Of a DNA stretch of 63,997 nt, positions 1-7,482 are shown piece by piece (the first letter of the stretch is position 1; each line of letters begins with the position of its first letter). Below the pieces are notes generated by a model. The model made no database searches. It was not told the DNA's origin and saw nothing but the letters and a program-made list of their open reading frames with translations. The stretch is taken from the NCBI GenBank assembly GCA_050013075.1, contig JBEKFZ010000013.1, forward strand, positions 1-63,997, given 5' to 3'. Origin of the DNA: JBEKIK01 sp050013075 (GTDB lineage Bacteria; Planctomycetota; Planctomycetia; Pirellulales; Thermoguttaceae). The position numbers and the translations under genes are program-made.

Positions 1-163
1 TAGAGGGTATGCTCGTAAACATGGATGGGGACCTCCTTGTCCTTTGCGTTTAACCACACAAAGTTTACAAGGAACCCCGTCCTGTTTTCACTATCAATTT
101 CCATCATAAAATCTGCGAAAGTTCAGTTATACATAACTTCAGGATTACTTTTCCCCGAACCTT
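1..163. other. no gene seen at window edge
   Basis: This stretch lies downstream of the helicase gene that ends at 164. I see no convincing coding frame on either strand, no RNA gene and no clear terminator. A gene continuing off the left edge cannot be excluded. Confidence 0.5.
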
Positions 164-2227
164 TCACTCCACTACCTGCCGGCAATTCGGCAGCGACGAC
201 AAAAACAGCTTGCCGTAGGATTTGCTGCGGATGCGCGGGTCGAGAATCACCACCATGCCCGTGTCGCGCTTGCTGCGTATCAGGCGGCCAAAACCTTGCT
301 TTAGTTTTAGGATCGCCTCGGGCAGTTGATAATCGCGGAAGGGATTCCCGCCGGACAGACGGATGGCCTCCAAGCGGGCTTCCAACAACGGCCGGTCGGG
401 CACGCTGAACGGCAGCCGAGTGATTATCACGTTCACAAGCGCGTCGCCCGGCACGTCCACACCCTGCCAAAAACTATCCACGCCAAAGAGCACGCCGCGG
501 GGATTCTTCTTGAACCGCGCAAGCATCTGGCTCCGCGGCAGTCCCTCGGCCTGCGAGTACAGCGCGAGATTTTGCTCGATTAGCCAGGGCGTCAGTGCGG
601 CTGCGGTGCGCTTCATCATTTCATAACTGGTAAAAAGCACGAACGCCCGGCCTTCGCTGCGGGCAACGTACCGGCGGATCATCTCGGTCGCCTGCCGCTC
701 ATACTCGGTGCTATCGCCGGCCGGATCGGGCATGTTTTTGGGTAAAATCAATTGCGCCTGTTTTTTGTAATCGAACGGGCTGCCCAGGCAAGACGTTTTA
801 CACTGTGTCAAACCAACCCGTGATTGAAAAAAATCGAATTTTCCCGCAGCCGACAGTGTGGCGCTGGTCATGATCACAGTAGGCGCTTTTTGGAAAAGAT
901 GCTCGCGCAACAGCGGCCCGACGTCGATCGGCGCGGCCTCGAGTGCAATGCGCTTTCGGTACTTGCCTTTTGTGCTTTCCACCCAGTAAACCGAATCGGG
1001 CATGCCGTGCGTGAGCCAATCGTCGATTTCGGCAGCCAGACCTCCAAGCCGCGTCGCGGCCGACGAAAAATCCTGCTTTTCCTCGGGTTTTTTCAATTCT
1101 TTGCTTTTACGGTGCAACAACCCGGCAAGTTTTTCCAATCCTTCGCTGAGCGGATTTTGGACGATCTTCGGCTCTCGAACCCGGCCGTTGCCCTTTGCAT
1201 GTTCGGCCAGCCAATCGTCGATGGATTGGAAGAATTGATCGGCCCGATGCCGACATTCCATCACGGCCTGCTGTGCTTCGCCAAAATGTTGGTAAACCAG
1301 CAGTCCTTTGTTGGTCCGATCGTTGTACAGTTTTCGCAGGATATAATCGACCTGTCCGTTGGTGACGCTCAGGCCCAGGTGGTCACCGGCCACGGCCTCG
1401 ATGTTATGGGCCTCGTCGAAAATCACCACGTCGTAGTCGGGCAGAATACTGGCGTCCTGCATCCGCAGGGCAAGATCGGAAAAAAACAAGGCATGATTGA
1501 CCACCAGAATCTGCGCGTTTTGCATTCGCCGCCGGGCTTGATAGTAAAAACACTTGGCATAAGTCGGGCACTGCCGGCCCATACAGTTGCCGTGATCGCT
1601 GGCCACTTCGTCCCAGACCGAGGCCATGGGGCGGAAATCCAGATCGGCCAGCGACCCGTCGCTGGTTTCTTTCGACCATTTGTTCAGCGCCCGGAGTTGT
1701 TCGAACTCTTCGTCATCGTCAAACAGACTCGCCATCCGCTCCATGGCGTTTTTCAACCGCCGCAGGCTGATGTAATTGCTCCGCCCCTTGACCAGCACCG
1801 CCGAGAACTCCAAGGGAATTACGCTGTTGAGAAACGGCAGGTCCTTTTCCATCAACTGCTCTTGCAAACTGATGGTGTGCGTAGCCACAACCACCCGCGG
1901 CGAATGTGGTTCCTTGGAATCTATTCCCTTTCCCTTTGGGAGAGGGTTAGGGTGAGGGCTGTTGATATCCTGTTCTTGTGTTGAAGATTCATTGTTAACG
2001 TCAATTGGATATTTTTGCTGTGTCCCCGCCGCCGCCAAAATAGCCGGCACCAGATAGGCAAAGCTCTTTCCCACGCCCGTACCCGCCTCGACCACAAGAT
2101 GATGCTTCTGGCGAATAGCCCGATCCACGGCCTCTGCCATGGCAAGCTGCTCTGGGCGCGATTCATAATTCTTCAACCGCGCGGCAATGCGGCCCGATGG
2201 TCCCAGGATTTCGGCAGGCATGAACAT
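164..2227 (-). CDS. dinG: DinG/XPD-type ATP-dependent DNA helicase
   Basis: Superfamily 2 helicase of the DinG/XPD type, expected to unwind DNA from single-stranded tails during repair or replication. Visible: Walker A GTGVGKS at residues 49-55, a DEAH box (IFDEAHNIEAVAG), and motif VI (QGFGRLIRSKRDTG) near the C-terminus. Three cysteines in a C-x4-C-x5-C pattern (NCMGRQCPTYAKC) match three of the four iron-sulphur ligands of DinG/XPD. The first ligand position, in KGRSNYISLRRL, carries Ser where DinG proteins usually have Cys. Residues about 69-110 are an insertion between motifs I and Ia whose middle (SPHPNPLPKGKG) is a translated dispersed repeat. The 687-aa length is close to the family norm. 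Start ATG at 2227; ATG 2221 is an alternative. The gene follows the AAA ATPase on the same strand after about 86 bp. Confidence 0.9.
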   Translation of the reverse strand: MFMPAEILGPSGRIAARLKNYESRPEQLAMAEAVDRAIRQKHHLVVEAGTGVGKSFAYLVPAILAAAGTQQKYPIDVNNESSTQEQDINSPHPNPLPKGKGIDSKEPHSPRVVVATHTISLQEQLMEKDLPFLNSVIPLEFSAVLVKGRSNYISLRRLKNAMERMASLFDDDEEFEQLRALNKWSKETSDGSLADLDFRPMASVWDEVASDHGNCMGRQCPTYAKCFYYQARRRMQNAQILVVNHALFFSDLALRMQDASILPDYDVVIFDEAHNIEAVAGDHLGLSVTNGQVDYILRKLYNDRTNKGLLVYQHFGEAQQAVMECRHRADQFFQSIDDWLAEHAKGNGRVREPKIVQNPLSEGLEKLAGLLHRKSKELKKPEEKQDFSSAATRLGGLAAEIDDWLTHGMPDSVYWVESTKGKYRKRIALEAAPIDVGPLLREHLFQKAPTVIMTSATLSAAGKFDFFQSRVGLTQCKTSCLGSPFDYKKQAQLILPKNMPDPAGDSTEYERQATEMIRRYVARSEGRAFVLFTSYEMMKRTAAALTPWLIEQNLALYSQAEGLPRSQMLARFKKNPRGVLFGVDSFWQGVDVPGDALVNVIITRLPFSVPDRPLLEARLEAIRLSGGNPFRDYQLPEAILKLKQGFGRLIRSKRDTGMVVILDPRIRSKSYGKLFLSSLPNCRQVVE
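1925..1959. repeat. CCCTCACCC-type repeat inserted in dinG
   Basis: The sequence is a member of the widespread palindromic repeat that reads CCCTCACCCTAACCCTCTCC on one strand, with a CCCTTTGGGAGAGGG half. It lies in frame inside the helicase gene and encodes SPHPNPLPKGKG. Related copies occur between genes at 11988-12085 and 17072-17130. Confidence 0.75.
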
Positions 2228-2277
2228 TCAGTATAGGATATCGGACCAGGAACGAATAAACCAGCCCGGACAGCTCG

Positions 2278-2306
2278 CCACGGAGATGCGGAGGACATAG
2301 AGATAA
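2278..2306. repeat. CACGGAG-type simple repeat
   Basis: A short copy of the CACGGAG repeat (CCACGGAGATGCGGAGGACA) fills part of the gap between the AAA ATPase and dinG. Other copies are at 9981-10009, 10196-10228 (inverted) and 14355-14385. Confidence 0.6.
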
Positions 2307-2313
2307 ACTTGAT

Positions 2314-3807
2314 TCAATCGGCCATCACGCATCGACCTTTGGCCCACGCCCGGAGTTGCTGGACGTGTTCCCGCATCACCACCGAAATCGGCTGGGTGGA
2401 TTGCATGGCCGCGAGGATGTGTTCGGTGGTGCACTCTTTTTTGTCCGCGAACGCCGCATACAGGCCGGAGATTACGGCCTGCTCGATCTCGGCCCCGGTA
2501 AAACCTTCCGAACCGGCCACTAAACGCGCCATATCATAATTGCTTTTGTCGCGCTGCCGCTTTTTGAGGTGGATCGAGAAAATCATTTCTCGTTCCTCCG
2601 GCCCGGGCAAATCGACGAAAAAGATCTCATCAAACCGGCCCTTGCGCATCAACTCGGGCGGCAACTGCGCTAGATTGTTGGCCGTGGCGATCAGGAAGAT
2701 CGGATGATGGTGGTCTTGCATCCAGGAGAGCAACGTTCCGAACATCCGCTGCGACAGTCCCCCGTCGGCCGAATCGCTGGTGGCCGAGGCAAATGCCTTT
2801 TCAATCTCGTCGATCCACAATACCACCGGGGCCATCGATTCGGCCTGGCGCAGGGCCTCGCGGAGCCGGGCCTCGCTTTCGCCGATGAACTTCTGGTAAA
2901 GCACGCCCGGGTCCATCCTTAACAGCGGCATCCGCCAGGCCGAGGCAACGACCTTTGCGCACAGACTCTTTCCGCATCCCTGTACTCCCAAAAGCAAGAT
3001 TCCCCGCGGCGGATCGAGTCCGAACTCGCGTGCGCTTGCCGCAAAACCGCAGCATCGCAGGTTGAGCCACCGCTTCAGGTTCTTCATTCCTCCGATCTCA
3101 TCCGGCGAAACGTCGGCGGCAATCGATTCCAAACACCCCATCATCCCCAGGCGGCTCCGCTTGGCATCCACGATCCGTGCCAGATCGGAACGGTCCAGCA
3201 CGTAGTCGTCTTGGATGGCCCCGGCAACCACCCGGACCGCCTCCTCGGTCGTAAGCCCGCGCAACGTCTGCACCAGCATTTCCAGTTCGCGTTTGGTCAG
3301 CTTCGATTCGACTTGCCGGATGCTATTGCGCTGTATCTCTTGAAAGGTCGTGCGCACAACCTCCGTTAGTTCTTCCTCGCTCGGCCAACCCACGTCAAAA
3401 GGCACCGTCAGACGCCGCACATCGGGCGGAGGGGCCACGCTATCGACCAGGATCAGCGTCCACAAGCGCGAGTCGGGCGAAAAATACAGATCGCGAATCG
3501 AACGCACAACTTGCGGGTCCTTGCAGTGCGGGCCAAGATCCTTGAACAAATATATCACGCCGGCGGCCGATTCATTTACATATTGCAGCGCCGCGGCGAT
3601 CTTGCCCGCCTCGACAAGCGTCTTCGACTCGCCGCGGGACACGGAAACCAGTCCCTCGGTCACCGACCACACCGCAAGCGGCCGTCCCAGGGCCTGGGCC
3701 GCTTCCGAAATTATGTGCACGGCCCTAGGCTCGTCCGGCGTTTCCATCGAAATGATGGGATTGCCCGCCTGGATAAGAAGTAGGAGTTTTTGACTCTCGG
3801 GTCTCAT
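2314..3807 (-). CDS. Ycf46-type AAA ATPase
   Basis: A 497-aa AAA+ ATPase. The N-terminal 230 residues match the Ycf46-type domain (LLLLIQAGNPIISMETPDEPR), which resembles a degenerate second ATPase domain. The C-terminal AAA domain has Walker A GVQGCGKS (274-281), Walker B VVLWIDEIEK (about 328-337) and an arginine-finger region MRKGRFDEIFF (about 387-397). The Q-x-C variant of the P-loop is typical of Ycf46 relatives rather than FtsH or CDC48. The family is widespread in cyanobacteria, plastids and planctomycetes; its substrate is not established. It is followed on the same strand by dinG, and the spacing suggests cotranscription. Start at 3807 (MRPESQK). Confidence 0.85.
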   Translation of the reverse strand: MRPESQKLLLLIQAGNPIISMETPDEPRAVHIISEAAQALGRPLAVWSVTEGLVSVSRGESKTLVEAGKIAAALQYVNESAAGVIYLFKDLGPHCKDPQVVRSIRDLYFSPDSRLWTLILVDSVAPPPDVRRLTVPFDVGWPSEEELTEVVRTTFQEIQRNSIRQVESKLTKRELEMLVQTLRGLTTEEAVRVVAGAIQDDYVLDRSDLARIVDAKRSRLGMMGCLESIAADVSPDEIGGMKNLKRWLNLRCCGFAASAREFGLDPPRGILLLGVQGCGKSLCAKVVASAWRMPLLRMDPGVLYQKFIGESEARLREALRQAESMAPVVLWIDEIEKAFASATSDSADGGLSQRMFGTLLSWMQDHHHPIFLIATANNLAQLPPELMRKGRFDEIFFVDLPGPEEREMIFSIHLKKRQRDKSNYDMARLVAGSEGFTGAEIEQAVISGLYAAFADKKECTTEHILAAMQSTQPISVVMREHVQQLRAWAKGRCVMAD

Positions 3808-3886
3808 CGCAAGGCCCCTAAGTTAAGTCCTATAGGTTATGCTGAAACAAAACTTACTGCACTTATTGCTGTGCTTCTGATTTTCG

Positions 3887-4006
3887 TCAGATCCTGCGCG
3901 AGTCGGAACATCCGAGAGTTCCAATAAATCCCAGGATTATGCGGAAAAATCCCTGCACCATTCCACCGGCAGTATAATCCACAAGAGTAACGACGAACAC
4001 AACCAT
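3887..4006 (-). CDS. possible small membrane protein, maybe a fragment
   Basis: An open frame between stops at 4088-4090 and 3887-3889 encodes one strongly hydrophobic helix (YVLLVMVVFVVTLVDY) followed by a glycine-rich amphipathic stretch and a polar tail. The only in-frame ATG, at 4006, falls inside the helix and gives 39 residues. Upstream, in a different frame, a strong AGGAGG lies one base before an ATG (about 4052) that runs into a stop after ten codons. The best-looking protein therefore has no normal start. It may be a gene broken by a frameshift, or it may use a non-ATG start. I do not recognise the family. Confidence 0.35.
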   Translation of the reverse strand: MVVFVVTLVDYTAGGMVQGFFRIILGFIGTLGCSDSRRI

Positions 4007-4277
4007 GACCAGCAATACATAGGGGTTTAAACCATGTTCGGCAATCCAAGGCTTCGCATTCCTCCTGAATTCCCTATTTACACATGGTCAATATCTATGT
4101 CTTTGGAATAAGACCAGCAACATCGCGGTTCGCGCGGGCATCAAACAACTGCCCTACGCAACATATTTTCCTGCTCGGCCACCTCGTAAAAAACTATCTT
4201 GATATGTAAAATAATTGCTTTGGTTTTGGAGCGGATTATCGAGTGTTTTTCGGCGATTTATCGAGGACGAACCCGTC

Positions 4278-5363
4278 ATGGTGGAAGCCATTATCGACAT
4301 CCCTCTGCCGGGGCTAAGGCTCGGCTCCCCTGGGGCCAAAGAAAAAACACCCGGGGCAGACGATGCACACAGCCACTTTCTGGCCGGGCCGGAAAATCGC
4401 CTGGTCAAGGTGGTCGTGCGCTCCGTGCTTGAGGAAAGGCCAAACAGTTATAATCCAATAGTTTTATACGGGCCAAGCGGAACAGGAAAATCGCATTTGG
4501 CCCTGGGCGTGGCCGCCGAATGGAAGGTTCGCTACCGGCGGCGGGTGGAATGCACTTCGGCCGTGGATTTCGCCCGGGAATTGGCCGAAGCCATCGAGAC
4601 GCAGGCCCTCGAGGAGTTCCGCGCAAAATACCGCCAGGCTGGACTTTTGGTTTTCGAGGACATCGGCCGCCTGATACATCGCACGTCGGAAAAACTCAGC
4701 GCCCAAGACGAATTTGTGCATACTTTGGACGATTTGATCGATCGAGGCTCTTGGGTCTTGGTTACTTCCATGGTTGCGCCTTATGCAATGAGTGGAATGT
4801 TGCCGGCCTTGCAAAGCCGGTTAACGGCCGGGTTGACGCTGCCGCTTGCCCTGCCCGAGCCGGACACCCGGTTGGCGATTGTCAATCGCCTGGCCGAGTT
4901 GCGGAAGATCGACCTGCCGGGTCCGGTCGCCCGAACTCTGGCTGAGGGATTTTCCGGAACCGTGCCGGAATTGATGGGAGCAATAACGCAATTGGAAGTG
5001 CCTGCCCGTCGCGACGGGCACCGCATAGACGTAAAAGCCGTCCAATCGCTGCTCGCCCGGCGCGGCAGCGAATGTAAGGTAAGCATCCACGCAATCGCCC
5101 TGGCGACCGCCAGGCATTTTGGGTTAAAACTCTCGGAGTTGCGCAGCCCTTCGCGGCTTCGAGCGGTAGTAACCGCCCGCGACGTGGCTGTATACTTGGG
5201 ACGAAACATAATAAAGTGCAGTTTCGACGAGATCGGCCGATATTTCGGCGGGCGCGATCATACCACCATAATGCACAGTTGGTATAAAATGGATAATACG
5301 GTTCACGCGGATCCGGCCATGCGCCACGAACTCAGGAAACTGGCTCAAGAAATACAAAAATAA
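4278..5363 (+). CDS. dnaA: chromosomal replication initiator DnaA, short form
   Basis: Replication initiator that binds DnaA boxes at oriC and melts the origin. The AAA+ domain has Walker A GPSGTGKS (65-72) and a Walker B region reading LLVFEDIGRL, with ED where DnaA usually has DD. The C-terminal domain IV carries the DnaA signature (DEIGRYFGGRDHTTIMHSW). The protein has about 361 residues and starts almost directly at the ATPase domain, so domain I, which contacts the helicase in other bacteria, and the linker are essentially missing. ATG at 4278 (MVEAIID) is chosen; a TTG 63 bp upstream would add 21 residues. It is followed by a hairpin, an AT-rich gap and dnaN, the classical origin arrangement. 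Confidence 0.9.
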   Translation: MVEAIIDIPLPGLRLGSPGAKEKTPGADDAHSHFLAGPENRLVKVVVRSVLEERPNSYNPIVLYGPSGTGKSHLALGVAAEWKVRYRRRVECTSAVDFARELAEAIETQALEEFRAKYRQAGLLVFEDIGRLIHRTSEKLSAQDEFVHTLDDLIDRGSWVLVTSMVAPYAMSGMLPALQSRLTAGLTLPLALPEPDTRLAIVNRLAELRKIDLPGPVARTLAEGFSGTVPELMGAITQLEVPARRDGHRIDVKAVQSLLARRGSECKVSIHAIALATARHFGLKLSELRSPSRLRAVVTARDVAVYLGRNIIKCSFDEIGRYFGGRDHTTIMHSWYKMDNTVHADPAMRHELRKLAQEIQK

Positions 5364-5370
5364 CCATAAA

Positions 5371-5396
5371 ACAGGACCGTACTGTATCGGTCCTGT
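5371..5396 (+). terminator. hairpin after dnaA
   Basis: A perfect 9-bp inverted repeat (ACAGGACCG, 8-nt loop, CGGTCCTGT) begins 7 bases after the dnaA stop. No T-run follows, so it may be a weak terminator or an origin-associated palindrome rather than a canonical intrinsic terminator. Confidence 0.5.
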
Positions 5397-5775
5397 CAGT
5401 GTGCGGTTCAACTCGGCCGACACAACCCGGCTCCAAAACACTACAGAAACGAAAAAGATGCGGCAAGGTGGGAAACCGTGCGATAAATTGTCAATAAAAA
5501 GCCGGCAAAAACTTAACTACCAACACCGATATTACAACCACGAAAAACACACGTTATAGCCAACCATTCAACATCAGGTCGCCAACATTTACATAATAGT
5601 TTTTCCACCGCCGCTAAACTGATATAAAACGGTATAACAATCTGACTAATAACGATTTACATAAACAACTCAAACGTTTACCATCACATTTAATTTCCAT
5701 ATTAATACTACTGATATAGAGAAAATAAAAATATAAGAACATACCAGCCACTCTCCAAGAAAGGTGTAGTTATCG
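5397..5775. other. AT-rich gap dnaA-dnaN, putative oriC
   Basis: This gap is gene-free and clearly more AT-rich than its surroundings, especially at 5580-5760. Its position between dnaA and dnaN is the commonest place for oriC in bacteria. I find no perfect TTATCCACA box; TTTTCCACC at 5601-5609 is a weak match, and TTTTCCACA at 6936-6944, beyond dnaN, is closer. The origin call rests on context and composition only. Confidence 0.35.
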
Positions 5776-6894
5776 ATGAAAGCCATTTGCGAACGCGAGA
5801 AACTGTTGCATGTTTTCCAGACGGCCGCCAGCGTTGTCCCAACGCGGAGTCCCAAGCCGATCCTGCAAAATCTTAAACTGGAGGTAACGCCCGAGGCAGC
5901 CACGCTCATCGGCACGGACATGGAAATCGGCATCCGCATGGACGTGCCGGGTTTTATCATCGAGAAGCCCGGCGACGCGGTGTTGCCGATTTCCCGGTTC
6001 GGCTCGATATTGCGAGAAAGCAGCGATGAAAAACTCAGCCTGCAAAGCGACGGCCGCAAAACGTTGGTCCGGGGCGACCGCAGCGAATTCCAATTGCCCT
6101 CGGAAAATCCCGATGAATTCCCCAACGTTGTCGCCTTCGAGGAAACCAAGTATCACGAGTTGCCGGCCGTGTTTTTCCGCGAAATTGTCCGTCGCACGGT
6201 CTTTGCCACCGACAACGAAAGCAGCCGTTACGCCTTAAGCGGCGTGCTGATCGAACTTTCCTCCAGCGGCATCACCGCAGTGGCTACCGATGGCCGTCGG
6301 CTGGCCCGGCAGGAAGGCCCCGCGAAATCGGTGGGCGGACATCTTACGGGCGAAAAAATGACCATCATCCCCACCCGGGCAATGCAACTCATCGAACGGG
6401 CAATCGCCGATAACGAGGAAAACATCCTTCTGGCCGCGCGGGAAAACGACGTTCTGGTCAAAAGCAGCCGGGCGACCATTTATTCCCGCCTGGTCGAAGG
6501 ACGCTTCCCCAAGTGGCGCGACGTGTTTCCACGACACGATTCCACGGCGAAGATCGAATTTTCGGTCGGCCCGTTCCACGCTTCTGTCCGGCAGGCGATG
6601 ATCGTCACCAGCGAAGAGCGCCGGGGCGTTGAATTCACCTTCGGCGAGGGCAAACTCACACTGGCCGGCCACGGCGCCGAATACGGCGAGTCGCACGTCG
6701 AACTGCCCATCGCCTATGACGGCCCGAATCGCGACGTGATGTTGGATCCAAGGTTTGTCAACGATTTCCTCCGCGTGTTGGATCCGGAAACGAACATCAC
6801 TATGGAAATCCGCGACGGCGAAACCGCCGTGGTTTGCACGACTCAAGACGGTTATTCCTATGTCATCATGCCGCTGGCGCGAGACCAAAAATAG
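5776..6894 (+). CDS. dnaN: DNA polymerase III beta sliding clamp
   Basis: The ring-shaped processivity factor of DNA polymerase III. The 372-residue length fits the three-domain clamp fold. The N-terminal MKAICEREKLLHVFQTAASV and the central SSRYALSGVLIE and VATDGRRLA blocks are typical of DnaN. The C-terminus (YSYVIMPLARDQK) has the clamp's usual V/I-MP-x ending with a short extra tail. The start ATG has an AAGAAAGGTG stretch about ten bases upstream. It lies downstream of dnaA across the putative origin. Confidence 0.95.
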   Translation: MKAICEREKLLHVFQTAASVVPTRSPKPILQNLKLEVTPEAATLIGTDMEIGIRMDVPGFIIEKPGDAVLPISRFGSILRESSDEKLSLQSDGRKTLVRGDRSEFQLPSENPDEFPNVVAFEETKYHELPAVFFREIVRRTVFATDNESSRYALSGVLIELSSSGITAVATDGRRLARQEGPAKSVGGHLTGEKMTIIPTRAMQLIERAIADNEENILLAARENDVLVKSSRATIYSRLVEGRFPKWRDVFPRHDSTAKIEFSVGPFHASVRQAMIVTSEERRGVEFTFGEGKLTLAGHGAEYGESHVELPIAYDGPNRDVMLDPRFVNDFLRVLDPETNITMEIRDGETAVVCTTQDGYSYVIMPLARDQK

Positions 6895-6963
6895 TAAATC
6901 ATGTTTATCCCGGGCACTTGCGCTTGGGGATTATGTTTTCCACACCGGCCGCAAGCGACCGGG

Positions 6964-7089
6964 TTATTGAGTATCAGAAAAAAATGTCGCATGAAAAGTC
7001 AGAGCCGGGCCGTGTCGGCCCGGAATTACCGGGGCGACACGCCCCGGCTCTGAGGCGAAAACGCGAATTTATTACCTGTCACTCAATAA
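6964..7089. mobile_element. TATTGAG-type palindromic element, copy 1
   Basis: A 126-bp non-coding palindromic element between dnaN and dciA. The ends TTATTGAGT and ACTCAATAA are inverted. The core has two hairpins side by side (CCGGGCCG-TGT-CGGCCCGG and CCGGGGCG-ACA-CGCCCCGG) closed by a CAGAGCC/GGCTCTG stem. Related elements lie at 10038-10148, 41438-41532, 42827-42952, 47575-47700, 54604-54729 and 59559-59683. It has no coding capacity, so any mobility would depend on proteins encoded elsewhere. Confidence 0.7.
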
Positions 7090-7132
7090 ACGAGTGTTGC
7101 GTTGTCCATGTAAGTATCATTCAACTCTACCC

Positions 7133-7435
7133 ATGCCCAAAGATCCCCAAACTATCGGCAACATCCTTTCGGATCTGATGGCCCGGCGCGGTTTCGCCCG
7201 GGTCCAAAGCGCCGAGGCTCTGGAAACCGCTTGGCGCCAAGCCGCCGGTCCGCTGTCTGCGCAATACACCCGCGTAGGGTCTATCCGCCGCGGCGTGCTC
7301 GAGGTCATCGTGGCCAATTCCACCTTGGTCCAGGAACTGGGCTACCAGAAATGCGAAATACTTGCCGCCTTGCAAAAACTCCTGCCCGACGAAGGAATAA
7401 AATGCCTTCGTTTCCGCGCGGGAAACATCCAGTAA
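7133..7435 (+). CDS. dciA: DciA-type helicase loader (DUF721)
   Basis: A 100-residue protein of the DUF721/DciA family. In bacteria without DnaC, DciA helps load the replicative helicase DnaB. Matching features are the N-terminal helix (IGNILSDLMARRGF), the central TAWRQAAGPLSAQYTRVGSIRRGVLEV block and the VQELGYQKCEILAAL helix. ATG at 7133 (MPKDPQTIG) is chosen because the residues before it come from the repeat-flanking region; no good Shine-Dalgarno is visible. The gene sits between dnaN and gyrB, where recF is found in many other bacteria, and ends 17-47 bp before gyrB. Confidence 0.8.
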   Translation: MPKDPQTIGNILSDLMARRGFARVQSAEALETAWRQAAGPLSAQYTRVGSIRRGVLEVIVANSTLVQELGYQKCEILAALQKLLPDEGIKCLRFRAGNIQ

Positions 7436-7482
7436 ATAATGACGAAGCCGGAATGGCACATGGCGAAAGAATAGCAATTCAA

